From assembly GCF_000204055.1 (NCBI RefSeq), contig NW_006768796.1, positions 618,084 to 682,083 of the forward strand: 64,000 bases of DNA. Reading direction: 5' to 3'. Made by a program: the position numbers and the translations under genes. This document shows positions 34,985 through 46,985 of the stretch, in pieces (within the stretch, counting starts at the first letter, position 1; every line of letters starts with the position of its first letter). This DNA comes from Melampsora larici-populina 98AG31 (lineage: Eukaryota > Basidiomycota > Pucciniomycetes > Pucciniales > Melampsoraceae). Below the pieces are notes generated by a model. It worked only from the letters and a program-made list of their open reading frames with translations, had not been told where the DNA came from and made no database searches.

Positions 34985-35545
34985 TTAGATTGCGATAGGA
35001 AACATCAACAGGATGAGCTCGGATGGGTTGAAAGGCAAGCTTCCCCATTCCAGGCTCCTTTCCCTGCGGTCACAAAGAGAAACAGAAGTAGAGAAGAAAT
35101 GATAAAAAGAAAGGAAACTGAGAAGAGCAAGATTTAAAGAAACGAGGTGAGAATGAAAATGATTGGGTAGCGAATTGTTAATGATTTGAGGTGCGTGGTT
35201 TGTTTGTTTGTTTGTTTGTTTGTAAAGGGTTAGTTGTCGTGGTCGGGGATGAAGTTGGAATGGAGGTGAAGGTGTTGAGGTATTGATGCGTCGATTGTTG
35301 GATGTTCTTGTTTTAGTTGAGGGGTGGTTGAGATGTCGGCTTGAAGTATCAATATAGATCAATATGTCGGTTATTGGAGGGGTTGTTGAGGTGTCGGGTG
35401 TAGGTGATGATAAGAAGGAGTGTCGAGGAGTGGTGTTCGATTGGAGGTGGATCGAGTAGGTAGACGGCGTTGAGGCTGTGGTCGCTGTGCGTGGGTTCTG
35501 TTGTGGAGGGGGGGACCGGAGTGGGTCAGAGAACGGATCTGTCAA
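34985..35545 (-). other. Open frame, Ser/Thr/Pro-rich N-terminus, unidentified
   Basis: A 186-codon frame starts MTDPFSDPLRSPPPQQNP and is rich in Ser, Thr and Pro, then becomes irregular around a TTTG microsatellite near 35203. It looks like a first exon plus intron or flank, opposite in direction to the PI-synthase pieces and just inside the right end of the element. I do not recognise it; a second captured gene fragment is possible. Confidence 0.35.
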
Positions 35546-36001
35546 CGCATGTTCTCGGCCGGTATTTTGGTAGATTTTGGTACAAAACCGGTTTTAACCC
35601 AGGTTTGGTACTTTTGTACTTTTGACAGACACAACACAAAAAAATATATGTACCGATAAACTCTTGAAGCGCTGTATGGAGACATGTTTACATGTGTTTT
35701 TTTCTTTCAAAGGCTTGATTATAATGGGCACCATTCTGAGTATGTGGAGGTGTGCCAGTTGATTCCTGAGTACTGATCTATGCTCAAGGAATGCTCATTT
35801 GGAATGCTCAATCAAGATGAAGATGAGCATGCTTGAGCAAACTTGAGCAAACTTGAGCAAGATGGAAGTTCTGCATGCTGATCACCTGAACACAACCAAA
35901 AATTGTGACATGAAAGGATATTTGGAAATGATGGTTTTTAGAACGAATATGGAAGGCTTTTCATGCTCACCGCTATGTGAGCTCTTGTTTTGGCCCCTGT
36001 G

Positions 36002-36750
36002 ATAATGTGTGAAATAAAATGTTGCATGCGGCGGCGGGATACAAACTTTCAATGATAACCAAACTTGGAATGCTTGACCACTGTGTTGGGGGCAAGGAAG
36101 TGTTGCAGCTTCATGCAACTTTACAGATCAAAATCTGGGTTATTTGCTGGCGTAATGATGTATGAAATCGAATACAATCAGAAGTGACAAATTGAATGTC
36201 AGTAAGAACGGTTTGCGCCCGAGATGTGGAGTACATGGGATTCACAGTTTGGGTACGTTGGGGATGTGCAACATGTAGCACTGCGTCCACCGTAGACCTT
36301 CTCGACGTGGAGATGGTTAGATGTGTTGTGTTTGTCCAAAGTTTGTATCATGTTTGGTCAAAGTTTGTTCCAAATGCCCCTTCATGCTGCTCAGGAACAG
36401 CCCAAGCAAACCGCGTATCCTGGTTGAGCAGGAGTTGCTGACCCTCAGAGCAGCTCAATCATTGCCCAGCTCACACAGCACTTGTACTCGCTCTTCTTCT
36501 TAGTATACTGAAAAAAGAACTGCAAAGAAAACTAAAAAAATATGACAAAGTCCTTTGTTTAACGAGTGCTTGTCTCTGTTTTATGAGTATTCTTTACTAA
36601 TTGTAAGAGTATGATATCAACACCAAGAAGGGTGTTGCTCCCAGTTTCAACACGAAAAATGAGTAGCTACCCAGACTTGAGCCCGAAGGCTAATCACAGC
36701 TTGCGACGCTGAGAGCAGTCGATCAGAGTTCTTTCATGTAGACTCCTAGG
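36002..36750. other. No confident gene
   Basis: Short plus-strand frames (near 36196-36503) have ordinary composition but no domain and no supported start or splice sites. Confidence 0.4.
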
Positions 36751-37156
36751 TTGACTTTGTCGGTCAACACTCCGTCTACAATTGAGAACCTTCTCACTCC
36801 TGCGAGCTTTGAGCGACAAGGTTTACATCACTCCTTCTCCGCCTATCCTATCCGTTCCCGTGTTGGTCAACCTAGAATCCCACCTGGAGCTTATCAAGCG
36901 ATTCATGATTCCAAGCTTCTTTCGCCTTTGCGATTCACCTCCACTGCCCCACCAAGAGGTCAAAAAGCCATCTCGGGCGTGAATGGAAGATATCAACCCC
37001 AAGATGTTCCTTCCTGAGTTCCGTGAACAGACTCGACCATGGCAGGAAGAAGACCTAGAAAAGGCGGAGGTGGAAAGCAAATTATCAGACACTGAGAGTC
37101 TGATGGATCCATTCCTTCATGATCATAGAGTCTTCAGGATGACGGTTGAATCCTGA
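36751..37156 (+). pseudogene. Unidentified coding remnant with one in-frame TGA
   Basis: The frame through 36782-36982 (SLLRALSDKVYITPSPP, then LPHQEVKKPSRA) continues past one TGA as MEDINPKMFLPEFREQTR and an acidic end, to a stop at 37154-37156. The even composition suggests former coding sequence. No family was recognised. Confidence 0.35.
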
Positions 37157-37709
37157 CCCATACTTGTGTAGTTCTATCATCAGCACGTTGTTCTTTGATT
37201 TTGATATTTGATCGTACATTTCACCTGTTGTTCTCGATTTTATACGTATTTTATTTTAGATTATCTCAAAAACCTAACCTACTGGTTCAGTAGGCTTAGT
37301 CATTTCCGTAGCCTTGAGTTGATAAATTCAAAGCTTTCAAGTTTCAAAAGTGTCTCTTTTTAAGGTGCAATCACACCCAACCATCAAACTTAACAATCAG
37401 GTTCATCTCACATGCATGTATTCCGCTGCCTCAGACAGGGCTTAGTTGGTGCATTCTTCATCTCGGCATCAATTCCTAGTTTGAAAAATCCTAAAGTCAT
37501 GGTCGCGGCACAATTTTCTGTTGTGAAAGCGCGCTACATCATCACCTTAACAAGTTTCATTCACATGGCCGGAATTGTTGTAAGAGAGCTGTGATTATCA
37601 TGCATGGGTGTCTTAATCACTTCTCTTTAGTATCTCTTCCCTCTTTGTATTCAAGAAATCACAGCCCCATTAAATTATGACCTTCTGACTGGGTCTCATT
37701 TCTTATTTA
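37157..37709. other. No supported gene
   Basis: AT-rich flank with a small hairpin (CCTACTGGTTCAGTAGG near 37278). A 60-codon frame near 37412 has no support. It ends at an assembly gap. Confidence 0.4.
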
Positions 37710-37809
37710 NNNNNNNNNNNNNNNNNNNNNNNNNNNNNNNNNNNNNNNNNNNNNNNNNNNNNNNNNNNNNNNNNNNNNNNNNNNNNNNNNNNNNNNNNNN
37801 NNNNNNNNN
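37710..37809. other. Assembly gap (100 N)
   Basis: Exactly 100 N, which usually marks a gap of unknown size. It truncates the oxidoreductase gene to its right. Any frame that runs through it is an artefact. Confidence 0.98.
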
Positions 37810-38795
37810 AGTGCAGAATCGAGATAGACGGATACGCTTGATTGCAGGCTGTGTCGATGCAGAGGATGCCAGGATTTTGACGTCTTGTCGGTGTGAGAAG
37901 CAAAAATCACTTGATCAATGTGCCAGCTCCTCCCAGACTCGAGTAAGACACTGAGTTTGTCATCTCCCTCGCGCCGAATGGAGGTCACAGATGCACTTTT
38001 ATGAAGGTGAGGTTGTGGAAGTTCCGTAATATAGCTTCTACATAGGTACGAGCGCCCCCAGGGATTGTTAACCACTCTGGCTGACCAAAGACTTGTAGTA
38101 GGTGATGGTTGGAAAGAATTGTACAAGAGTTTTCACCGGGAATAACAGAGCGGTTTTGTCTGCGGGGGTTGACCAGATGGCAGAAGTCATTGGCTGTTGA
38201 AATTGAGGACATTCAGCCCTATGAAGTCTTTAGCACATATGCGGAACAAACGAGCTTACCAGTAGGCAATGACGCCTGAACGCATCTGAATAGCCATTTT
38301 CGTTCAAGTATTCCCCAACACTCAGCGATGGACGTGGATCGAGCAGGGCGTCTGGGGCGTTGGCATTGAAACGGATGATATCACACAACATGCGAGCTTG
38401 AGCGCCCCAATCAGATGCCCCAGCAAATGCTGCCATTAAACCTGTCCCAGCCCACTCATACTTTGAACCGACGCAAACTGAGAAAGACATTTCGGAGGGA
38501 CCACTTCGAACGCCCGGTATAGTGAGAAGTCGGGTGAAGTTAGGATACGTGAGCCGATTAAAAACGATGAAACCAGTGTCTACCATAGCATTGGTGGGGA
38601 GTGGGACGGTATGGGTATGACCACCAACATATTCATTTGCTTCGAAAAGTTTGACTTGGTGCTCGGAATGTTCATTCAAAAGCTGATCAATTTGTCAGTG
38701 AAACATCAAGTATGGAACGTTCAGAGGGTGTCTCAAACGCTCACCCAGACAGCACCTAGTCCACTGATTCCACCTCCAATGACGGCTACCTTCAT
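37810..38795 (-). pseudogene. FAD-dependent amine-oxidase-type oxidoreductase, partial and frameshifted
   Basis: Minus-strand exons: 38795-38745 (start MKVAVIGGGISGLGAVW, the Rossmann GxGxxG FAD-binding motif), 38682-38260 (EANEYVGGHTHTV, MVDTGFIVFN, YEWAGTGLMAAF) and 38193 into the gap. Introns are GTGAGC...GATCAG and GTAAGC...CAACAG. The pattern matches the predicted NAD/FAD-binding proteins related to amine oxidases that often accompany cyclopropane fatty-acid synthase. In exon 3 the frame slips by one base near 38110 (after KTLVQFF) and again before SASVTSIRRE near 38000. The C-terminus lies in or beyond the gap. The breaks could be real decay or assembly errors, given the adjacent gap. 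Confidence 0.7.
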
Positions 38796-38871
38796 TCTGA
38801 GATGGGCGAAAGAGATCAGGGATTGATCAAGCTGCACAGCCAGTGCAAGGGCTAGAGATCGATGCAGTGAC

Positions 38872-39041
38872 TCAGACTGTGACGTCTTCATCAGCGCCCC
38901 AAGGTTTGATGCCCAAAACCACCGGGGCCGGCGCCCTGACTACTCGCAGCCATTGGTCATCTGATTTCACCTCAGCTGCCAAGGGAGTTCTGAAGATGCG
39001 TGCTTTTAATGCTTCCTGCAGCTTGGATGGCACCGTATTTT
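38872..39041 (-). other. Terminal exon of an unidentified minus-strand gene
   Basis: After a CACTAG acceptor at about 39042 the minus strand reads NTVPSKLQEALKARIF, then SDDQWLRVVRAPAPVV and GIKPWGADEDVTV, to a TGA at 38874-38872. The composition is clearly protein-like. No family was recognised and upstream exons were not found with confidence; open frames near 39287-39574 are possible. Confidence 0.4.
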
Positions 39042-40500
39042 CTAGTGTTCAATTGACGCCCTCAAGATTTTCTCTCCGGGCTAAAAGTGAATTTGCATGT
39101 GCGCGGTCATGTACAAAGTGCTATGCCTGTGCGCTGAGGTGATTTCTCATCTCCTGAGCTTTGGTGCAATACCTCAGACTGTTGACTGACCATAAGCTCA
39201 GTAAAGTAAAAAAACGTGGAAAGGAGGGAATTTCAGGCTTTTGACTGAGGAGAAGGTCTGTGAAGGAACAAAACATTGAAAAAGAGTTAAGTGGAAACAA
39301 AGTCGGGAAGATCTGACCATCTCGACGTCGAGAAGGTCTGTGGTGGACGCAGTGTAGGAGCAGCCGGAATGTATAGGAAATCCACACGATATGTTTCCCG
39401 TACATATCTCATTGGCAAATTGTTGTTGAAACCGTTGGATGTCGATTGAGGTATTGATGAGACCATTCCAAGTGTCCGTGTTGCCAACGTAATGTTACCA
39501 CACGTGAAATAATCAGCAAGCAATAATGGGGGAATTGATCTGTTTTCAAGCCAAGTTAAACATGTGACTGACATCTGCTGTTCGCGGCGTATTAACCTGG
39601 AGGGATCCGATGGCGTATAGTATTGACTGGCCTACTCGATGAACAAGGTTGCTGGCTATGAAAAGCAGGGGTGGCAGAGGATGAACAGAGCCAGATGTGT
39701 TTGAATATCACTGTGCGTGATGGATTCCTATCGCGGTGGTGGATTGGTTGCGTTGATTCCTGATGGTGTCAAGGATGACATGAGGTGCACAGCTTTGTGT
39801 CTCAAGACGTACAGACATGCAATGACATAGGTTTTTTTGTGACAATCATTGTGATTTGAGATCATCCTTGGGCAGGAGGTTACTTGAACTGTTTGTTGTT
39901 TCTGACAAACTGGTCATTGTCTTAATTGTTCACATCGAGGTTGTTGATAGAGATGGCCAAGGCAATAAGTATATGGGAACGGAGTAGGGATCTGATTGAC
40001 AACGCTAATGCGGAAATGATGATAATGTAGATGACAAGGCGGATGGCACAAGGCAAATGGAAAACCTTGCGCTTATCCCTTGTGAAATGTCGTGGATAGA
40101 TGTGAGGTTGTGCAGATGCGCAGATCCGATTGGTTTCTGCCTCAAGTAAAATACTTGTTTGGCTGAGGGAACGGAGAGTTTGGTCGATTTTGACCAGTTT
40201 TGTTTTTGAACCCTTCCTTCGTTTAATTGTTATGAATGATAACAATGCAGCCTGGTCGGCATAACAAATGTCTCACGAGAGAAAACACAAACCTGTTTAC
40301 TGAAGAGTAAAACAAAGACTTCAGCATTGGAAAACATTGAACATTTTGATATCAGATGTTGAAGTTGTGAGTCGTGTGTCATGGGTCTTTCATAGGGTTT
40401 CATGCCCAGCCAGACAATATGCTGAAATATTAGCATCTGTATTGTTAGGAGATTCATCCAGGGCTCGAGAATGAAAGGGACGCCCCTGGGAAATCAAAAG
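39042..40500. other. Uncertain region; two protein-like minus-strand frames
   Basis: Frames at 39287-39574 and 39922-40245 (minus) have ordinary composition. The second has a hydrophobic stretch (AIRLVIYIIIISALAL) that could be a membrane segment. Neither has a recognised domain or supported splice sites, so I do not call a gene. Confidence 0.3.
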
Positions 40501-41318
40501 TCTTGAAAACGAGCTCTTGTCCACCGTCCACTCGATAGTTACCTTTTTTACCAATTTGCTGCGTTTTGTGAGTCATCGATTTGACTCTATCGAAATTTCT
40601 TCAGCTCGGGGAATCAAAATTATGTGACCAAAGGTTATCGTTCTTTTTCCGCTCAACTGGTAAAGCCAGTGACAGACGAACCATCGAATTTGATGGGAGG
40701 AACTCGAACAAATTCGCGGCGAATGGAGGGCATACATATCCAAACTTGCTCTACTCTACGATGGTATTATACTCATGGTGCATGATTCAAGAACGTCTTG
40801 TTTTGATAATCTGGTCGAATAATAGTCAAGTCTTGTATTGAAAGGATGACTCGGACCGATGAGTTGTTGACCATTGCGATAAGACGACTGCTTGTGCTCC
40901 GCATTAGGGATATCCTTGGCCGTCCATTCATAATTGAACGCAACTTCAAGATGTCTGGGTCTCACACCAGAAATCCCAAAACAATCTAGATGGTATTGCG
41001 AGGAAGTCGCTCGTCAGGGCCAATTGATAAATTGAATTTGATGAGACGCAATCATGACCACGTCTTATTGACAACTCTCATCAACTTTCAAGATGTTCTC
41101 GATTGTAGGGAATCACTGAAGACGTCTTGATGACCGTAAACAAAGAGAGTGCTCATTGACATCAACTACGCACAAAGTGGGGACGTATCCTCATTAACAA
41201 GCGTCCGATTATTCCTCCACAATCGACATGGCTCTCAGCCGGTTGATCTATGAGCTTTACTCGCATCAATGGATTCAAGCTGATCAGAAAAAAACAATCG
41301 GCGTCAATGGTGATAAGA
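40501..41318. other. No supported gene
   Basis: No domain-bearing frame and no repeat was seen. Short frames occur on both strands. Confidence 0.4.
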
Positions 41319-42400
41319 TTAAAGTATAGACACAGATTCACACATATATTTTTGTAGACTATGTATGATGGGTAGATCTCCCATCCTAGACTCCCAACAA
41401 TTCTTGAATATCTTCATCTGATTCTTCAGGTTCTGTAAATCAAGAATCACTCTCAAATGGTAATTTAGTTGAAGTACTTCCAACAAACCATACATAATGA
41501 TTTGGTTTTGAATAGCTTCTGTTCGGTAATCGTGATTGTGGAACAATTGGTCCATCAATCGATTCATTGTCAACATTTTTATCTAAGATTGTTGGAAAAT
41601 ATACGGATTGTTATTTGGTTACCTAGAACCACCAGTTTGTAAGACAGGTAAAATTGTGTATTTATTGTTTGATCCTATTTGACTTGGTAGAGATAAACAA
41701 GACGGATTTCTACGATGTGATGATGAACATTCCTATCTTGCTAAAAATGCTAGTGACAGTGGTGCTAATGGTTCATTATCAATTTCAAGATTATCATTCA
41801 TTGATTCTAGACTAGTGCCTCTAACACCATCTATCGATTTATGGCTCTTGGCTCCTAAGTGCATCAGAATTCCATCCAATAGTTTCTTCGATCTACCTTC
41901 TTGTCTAGTAGGTGTAGAGTTTGGTGGCCGTGGCTTTGGGATCACAGGTGGCGAAGAAATAATTGAGGTGATCTTAATTTGTTTTGTGATATATTATTTC
42001 GCCTATGTGATAATCTAATATGCATGTCAATCATTGAACCATATGGTGTGAATGACCCAATTGATTGTGATGTACCACTTGTAAATGGCAGTCTTCTCTC
42101 GACAAATCTAACTCTATAACAAAATTCCCCGTTGATGGGGCTCGTGGAGATGGTGATCTACTAAAAGTAGGAAAGTGTGGTGCTGACACTGGAACTTTGA
42201 CCAACAAATGTGTACTATTGTTTTGAGGATTTAACCTAGAGACAGCAAAGCTTTCGGAGTTCGAGGAATTATGTTGAGATCTTCAGATATTTCGCTAAGC
42301 ATGGACCCGGGTTATTGGTGATATAGAGAGACCATTACGTGTTGCTCATGCGCTAGGAAAATCGTCTACTTGAGGCTTTGATCATATTCAATGTCAGTCA
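41319..42400 (-). pseudogene. Decayed minus-strand gene remnant, unidentified
   Basis: Ser/Pro/Arg-rich blocks are readable on the minus strand, for example MIPKPRPPNSTPTRQEGR near 41945, ILMHLGAKSHKSIDGVRG downstream of it, and NVDNESIDGPIVPQS then LPFESDS near 41550-41450. They are separated by stops and frame changes. The composition suggests a regulatory or scaffold protein, but no family is recognised. Confidence 0.3.
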
Positions 42401-43010
42401 GATGATTTGAATTATCCATAGGGGAAAGAGACTCGCCAAAATGTTGGGTTTTACTTTCACTTGCGCGACCTGTTGAAGCAGCCAGCTTCTGATCTTCAGC
42501 AAAATGAAAAGTCTCAAGCATTGTTCCATTGTATAAGATAGTAGATTGACGACTTGTAATCCGATTCTTATGATCATTTTTGAGTCTGTTGTGTATTAGA
42601 ATAGTCTTCTCACTCGTGGATCCTTAACTTGAGCAAACTTGATGGATGTTTGTTGAAATTTGACGGATGGCTTGCTCTACTCGTTTGTCTTAGACTCAGT
42701 GGTCGCGTTAGCGTTGTGTAATAAATCATCATTTAAGTCGAGATAGTCAGATCAATCCGCACAGGCCAGCCAGCTAAAGTCTCAACTCTTTGTAAATACA
42801 ATATGATGTTTATGTATTCACGCCAGATGCGATTAGCTTTGAGATTGGACACCCATTATTACTCCATTAAATGGAAGACTGAGAAATACAAATGTCGTTA
42901 AGCCCTAGTATTTGAAGAGCTTGCTTCCTGGGTCTTGAAGCTAGAACGACTGAAAATCTAGAGAAACTGGTCCATTTACCGAGCAGGTGAAGACCAGATA
43001 GAGACCTGTA
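42401..43010. other. No supported gene
   Basis: No continuous frame or recognisable element. Confidence 0.35.
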
Positions 43011-43400
43011 GAGATGTGCACATGTATAACAGCACTGATAATATTGGCCGGTGCCTCTAAAATCTGAGACCTTCCCTAAGATATGAGAGGACAGTTTCCA
43101 CTATGAAGTGTTCATGCATGAGGTGATTTGAGAGAGTCTAAAGAAATGATGTCTATTCCTCAATGCGAACGTTATGAGAATAAAAACACTAACTTGCGCG
43201 GATGTGCACACGTATAACAACACTGAAATCCTCGGGGGAACCGCTAACATCTGAGACCTTCACTGAGCGACAAGAAAACAGTTTCTACTGTAAAGCGATG
43301 ATGTATGAGGTGATTTGGGACTATCTCGACAAATGAAGCTCATTCTTTCATTCCTCGATGCGAACGCTACGAGAATGGACACACTAATAGATCACCTAGA
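43011..43400 (+). repeat. Diverged two-copy direct repeat, ~189-bp period
   Basis: GATGTGCACATGTATAACAG near 43013 and GATGTGCACACGTATAACAA near 43202 start two units that also share ATCTGAGACCTTC, GAGGTGATTTG and ATGCGAACG in order. The copies are clearly diverged. No coding capacity. Confidence 0.75.
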
Positions 43401-44037
43401 TATTAAACTCACCAAAGCTTCTTGGGATGCTATATCATGTTGTTTGATCTGTTTCTCGGACAACTGGGCAAAGTAAATTCAGTCGCGGATTAGATGGGAT
43501 CATACTTGGTCTGGGGGTACGCTTGATTCTGACGCACACAAAACCGTGTATTGAAAGGAAGACGCGTGCAAAATAGCCAAAAGATTAGGTCAACCATGAT
43601 ATGCATATCTCATGTTTGTCGCTTCTGATTATGCATATTTGTGCTTAGGATCCCGGATTCTCGGCGCGGGTTCCTCATCATTTGAGGAGTACACATACGT
43701 TATACTTAGCTTCTACAGTCCCTTTCACTCTACCTCTGACCTCATCACTTTCCAAGTCTCGCGACGTAGATCTCATCCTCTTCTTTTGATCACATCCGCC
43801 CTGATCAACTGAGTTCAATCTACATCATCAAAATTACCTACGGACCCTAGGATATACCCTACATACATTCTTGGGAAATGAAAGAGAAGTTTTCACTGGC
43901 GATTTTAAAGATGACCTATCTGTTGAATGATCATATCCTGTTTGATCCCCTTTTCTACTTTCACTTTTCCTCATCTCTTTTCCTTTTCGCTATTTTCTCT
44001 TTTTCAGAGCTATGCCTCAGGTCTTGAGCGTCGTGCT

Positions 44038-44965
44038 ATGGAGCCCGATGAAAGCGCAGACTCTGTCTGTCAAAGGCCGTTGGTCATCCACCTAGACGAC
44101 AGCCTCTCCGCACCTCCTCCAAAGCCTACAGTCCCCTGCCGAACCAAGATCAGAAGGATGTGTCCAAATGATTACGACAAGGATGGATTGGTATGTCTCT
44201 TTATCTATCTCATCTTTTTCTTACTATCCTTCAGACGCGTCCGTTCGGTATATTCATTCTTTGCAACTTTGAAGGATTATGAATCGGGCAAACTTCGAAA
44301 AGCTATTCGAGCTGCTCAAGAAGCTTCTCAACCCCAATCCAGTCGCAAAGAGCTCTTGGTTATCAACTGCGGACCAGATGAACCTTCACCAGTAGCTGGA
44401 CCCTCATCGCGCTCTGAAACCTTGACCGAGCCCAAATTAGACTCCATTGTGAAAGTCCTACGTATGTACCATCCTGAACTTCAACTATTTACAAATCTCA
44501 ATATCAATGATACGATAACTCTGACCCATCTGTAGGTTCTCACTCACTGAATTCAATCGAGAAGCTCAAGGCCGCGCTTGAAAAAACAAAGGGAAAGATG
44601 CGATCGCGAGCTCAAAGTCAGTAATTTGTACACTCTTTGTCATTCAAAATTGACCATATATCTCGTTCTTCAAAGAGGTCTCCAGAAAACTGACGCTCTC
44701 TCCCTTCTCTATCACAGGCTCGGTCGACCAAACTCTTTCAAATGCAAACCCCGAACGTTTTATCAAGCGAAGGGGATTAGTAATAGATCCTGAGGCTCTT
44801 CAAGGTGCATTGAAGGAAGAATTTGGACTTGAACTCAACCCTGATCCTAACTCCGGATATGCCTATGCTACACCTAGTCAACAATCTCATGACTCTGATG
44901 CCTCTGTCTATAGTCAACAATCTCACGACTCTGATGCTTCTATATATAGTCAAACCTCTGCCTGA
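44038..44965 (+). CDS. Hypothetical protein, 222 residues, four exons, C-terminal repeat
   Basis: Exons 44038-44190, 44275-44461, 44536-44616 and 44718-44965 join in phase (669 nt). Donors are GTATGT, GTATGT and GTCAGT; acceptors are TTGAAG, CTGTAG and TCACAG. The protein is hydrophilic, begins MEPDESADSVCQRP, has a basic and helical centre (KLRKAIRAAQEASQ, then SIEKLKAALEKTKGK, a possible short coiled coil), and ends with two copies of SQQSHDSDAS(V/I)YS. I do not recognise the family. The ATG chosen is the first in a frame open from 43927; an upstream exon cannot be excluded, since TTTTCAG precedes the exon. Intact frames and good introns argue for a real gene. Confidence 0.6.
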
Positions 44966-46660
44966 TGTTTACACCCAGGCCTAACTTTCTTGAATTTGTA
45001 CCCTCCTTTCGGGTCTTAACTGTTGCTCGAACCCGTATCTTGATGATCTTACAACTTATATCTTCATGACCTCTCAACAACTTATACCTTGATGACCTTT
45101 CAACAACTTATATCTTGATGAACCCACAATGTATCATTATTGCTTGCAATTCCTTTCCAACGACCAATTCAATTTTACTGTATTCTGAATGATTGGATTG
45201 GCAAGTCTGACATTGAGATAAGATGACATTACCTACATAATGCAGGTAGCCTGAACCAATGTCGAGTTAAGCATCGTCCACATCTGCACAAAACCCTGGA
45301 ATCAAATCATTCTCAGAATGCGGGTTTACTTTGAATTCAGATAGTTCTGAATATCAAGATCTTGACTAAGTTAAATTCTCATACAAAAACTTCAAGTAAA
45401 CATGAAAATTTATAAGCATTGAGACGAGGAAAAAAAAAATCTTTATATCTTGTTTTACATTGACTCAATTTTGTCAAGACTTCATTAATTATACATTACA
45501 CAGTATGAGGACACTTGGATTTGATTTATCCTTCATGTGGCATTCATATTTCCTGTAGTTTTTTCCAGGGAGCTTTAATCAAAGACTGACCACAACTTAA
45601 TTCTGCATTTTCCAAATCTACCATGCATTTCTAAAGATTATCTCAGCCTTGTATAAGGTATGATATGGAGTATTAAAGATAGAATAAATAAGACAAGATA
45701 TGCTTGTTGAGACAAAGAATCTAAGCCTAAAGTAAGTTGAGCAGATCAGAGATACCATATCATTGAAACAAAATTCCAACTTTCGAATTGTATTGCCTCA
45801 TTCGGGGATTTTTTTGCTGCAATTTCTCAGGTCATAGAATTGTTTGAGGTGGAAAGTATTGTACTTCAAGTAAGACCAACTGTAGTTGAATGTAGTTTAG
45901 TTGTATTGAGCCGCATACCAAGGGTCCAAGTTAATTGAGAATACTCTGTCACACTGAGGCGACAAAAATAGTGAAGGCTTTGACGTGAAAATCCAATGCG
46001 CAACTCATGAGTATAACTTAGTTGAAATTATGCATCAGGAATTAGGTCAAAGTGGTTGAACACCCCAGCAAGGGGGATTTTCTCCCTTGGACCCACTGCT
46101 ATGAACATAAATGAAATCCAGACTTATCAAACCAGAAAGTCAACTGGGATATCCCTTAGTTTACAACTCAAAGTTTGTGAATTGGTGCACCACAATAAGG
46201 AGACAAAAAAATGAGATGTTTGGCATGAGGATGCAGATTGGTTTTAATGAGTGTAATTGAGCCAAATTTGTGGGCTCTACTAACATGATTGAACGCTCCA
46301 AAGAGGGGGATGTTATCACTCTGGCTTGTTTGCGGTGGAAGCAATAGTTGAAGGCTGCCTGTACTAAAAACAGAAGGTTAAGTGTGGCGTTGGTGGAATT
46401 TGAGAATGAAATGAGAAAAACAAGATGAATGGGTGAGTAGAAGTGGAAGTTTTGAAGCCTTATTTCCATTGGCGATGTAGGAAAGGAAGTACTACTGTCT
46501 ACCTGAGTGATAGGGGGCTATTTATGGGAAGCATTACAAATAGAGTTGATGCCGGTATACACAGCGGATAATACAATGAAACAACCAACAAAGTATTTAT
46601 ACAAACATAAGTTGGAATCTTTTGTTTTGAGCCAAAAAGTAGTACTTTGAAACAGTACTT
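44966..46660. other. No supported gene; AT-rich
   Basis: 3' flank of the hypothetical gene, then AT-rich DNA. A 102-codon minus-strand frame near 46161-46469 has no domain. Confidence 0.4.
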
Positions 46661-46985
46661 TTCAAAGGGAAGGAAAATCACATTATAAGTGATGAGTTGG
46701 AGACTTTTGGATTTCAACCCAAAATGTAGTGGATTTCATTGTGTACCAAAAGCACAGGAATTAAAAGCGCTAAGTTGGAGACTGCATTTCTAACCAAAAG
46801 AATGTGATTTTGCAAGACAGTTGCAAAAGCACACGTGGTGGAAGTGTATGCTTAGGAAATGTCAAAGGGAAGGAAAATCACATCATAAGTACTGATGAGG
46901 TGGAGGCTTTTGGATTTCAGGATGAGATGTAGTACATTTCATTGTGTTGCAAAAGCACAGCACTTAAGATCGGTAGTGTGATTCC
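46661..46985 (+). repeat. Diverged direct repeat, ~197-bp period
   Basis: CAAAGGGAAGGAAAATCACA starts two units near 46665 and 46862. Both continue with ATAAGT, GGAG(A/G)CTTTTGGATTTCA and TTTCATTGTGT. Confidence 0.8.

Larger units (their letters stand above)
32896..36001. mobile_element. 3.1-kb inverted-repeat element carrying host-gene fragments (Pack-type candidate), ATA duplication
   Basis: Left end CACAGGGGCCAAAACAAGAG; the right end is its exact inverse in arms of about 45 bp with about three mismatches (CTCACATAG(A/C)GGT then CATGAAAAGC). ATA flanks both sides. No transposase was found. The interior holds exon-like pieces of phosphatidylinositol synthase on the plus strand and the start of another open frame on the minus strand. 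Termini and duplication match the element at 25183-31004 in style (CACAG, ATA), so one transposase family may mobilise both. Confidence 0.75.

Noticed and set aside
35195..35225. TTTG repeat as a regulatory element
   Set aside because: A simple microsatellite; no evidence of function.
37703..38126. Frames extending leftward through the first gap
   Set aside because: Same cause: the 100-N gap. Only the part right of 37809 was used.
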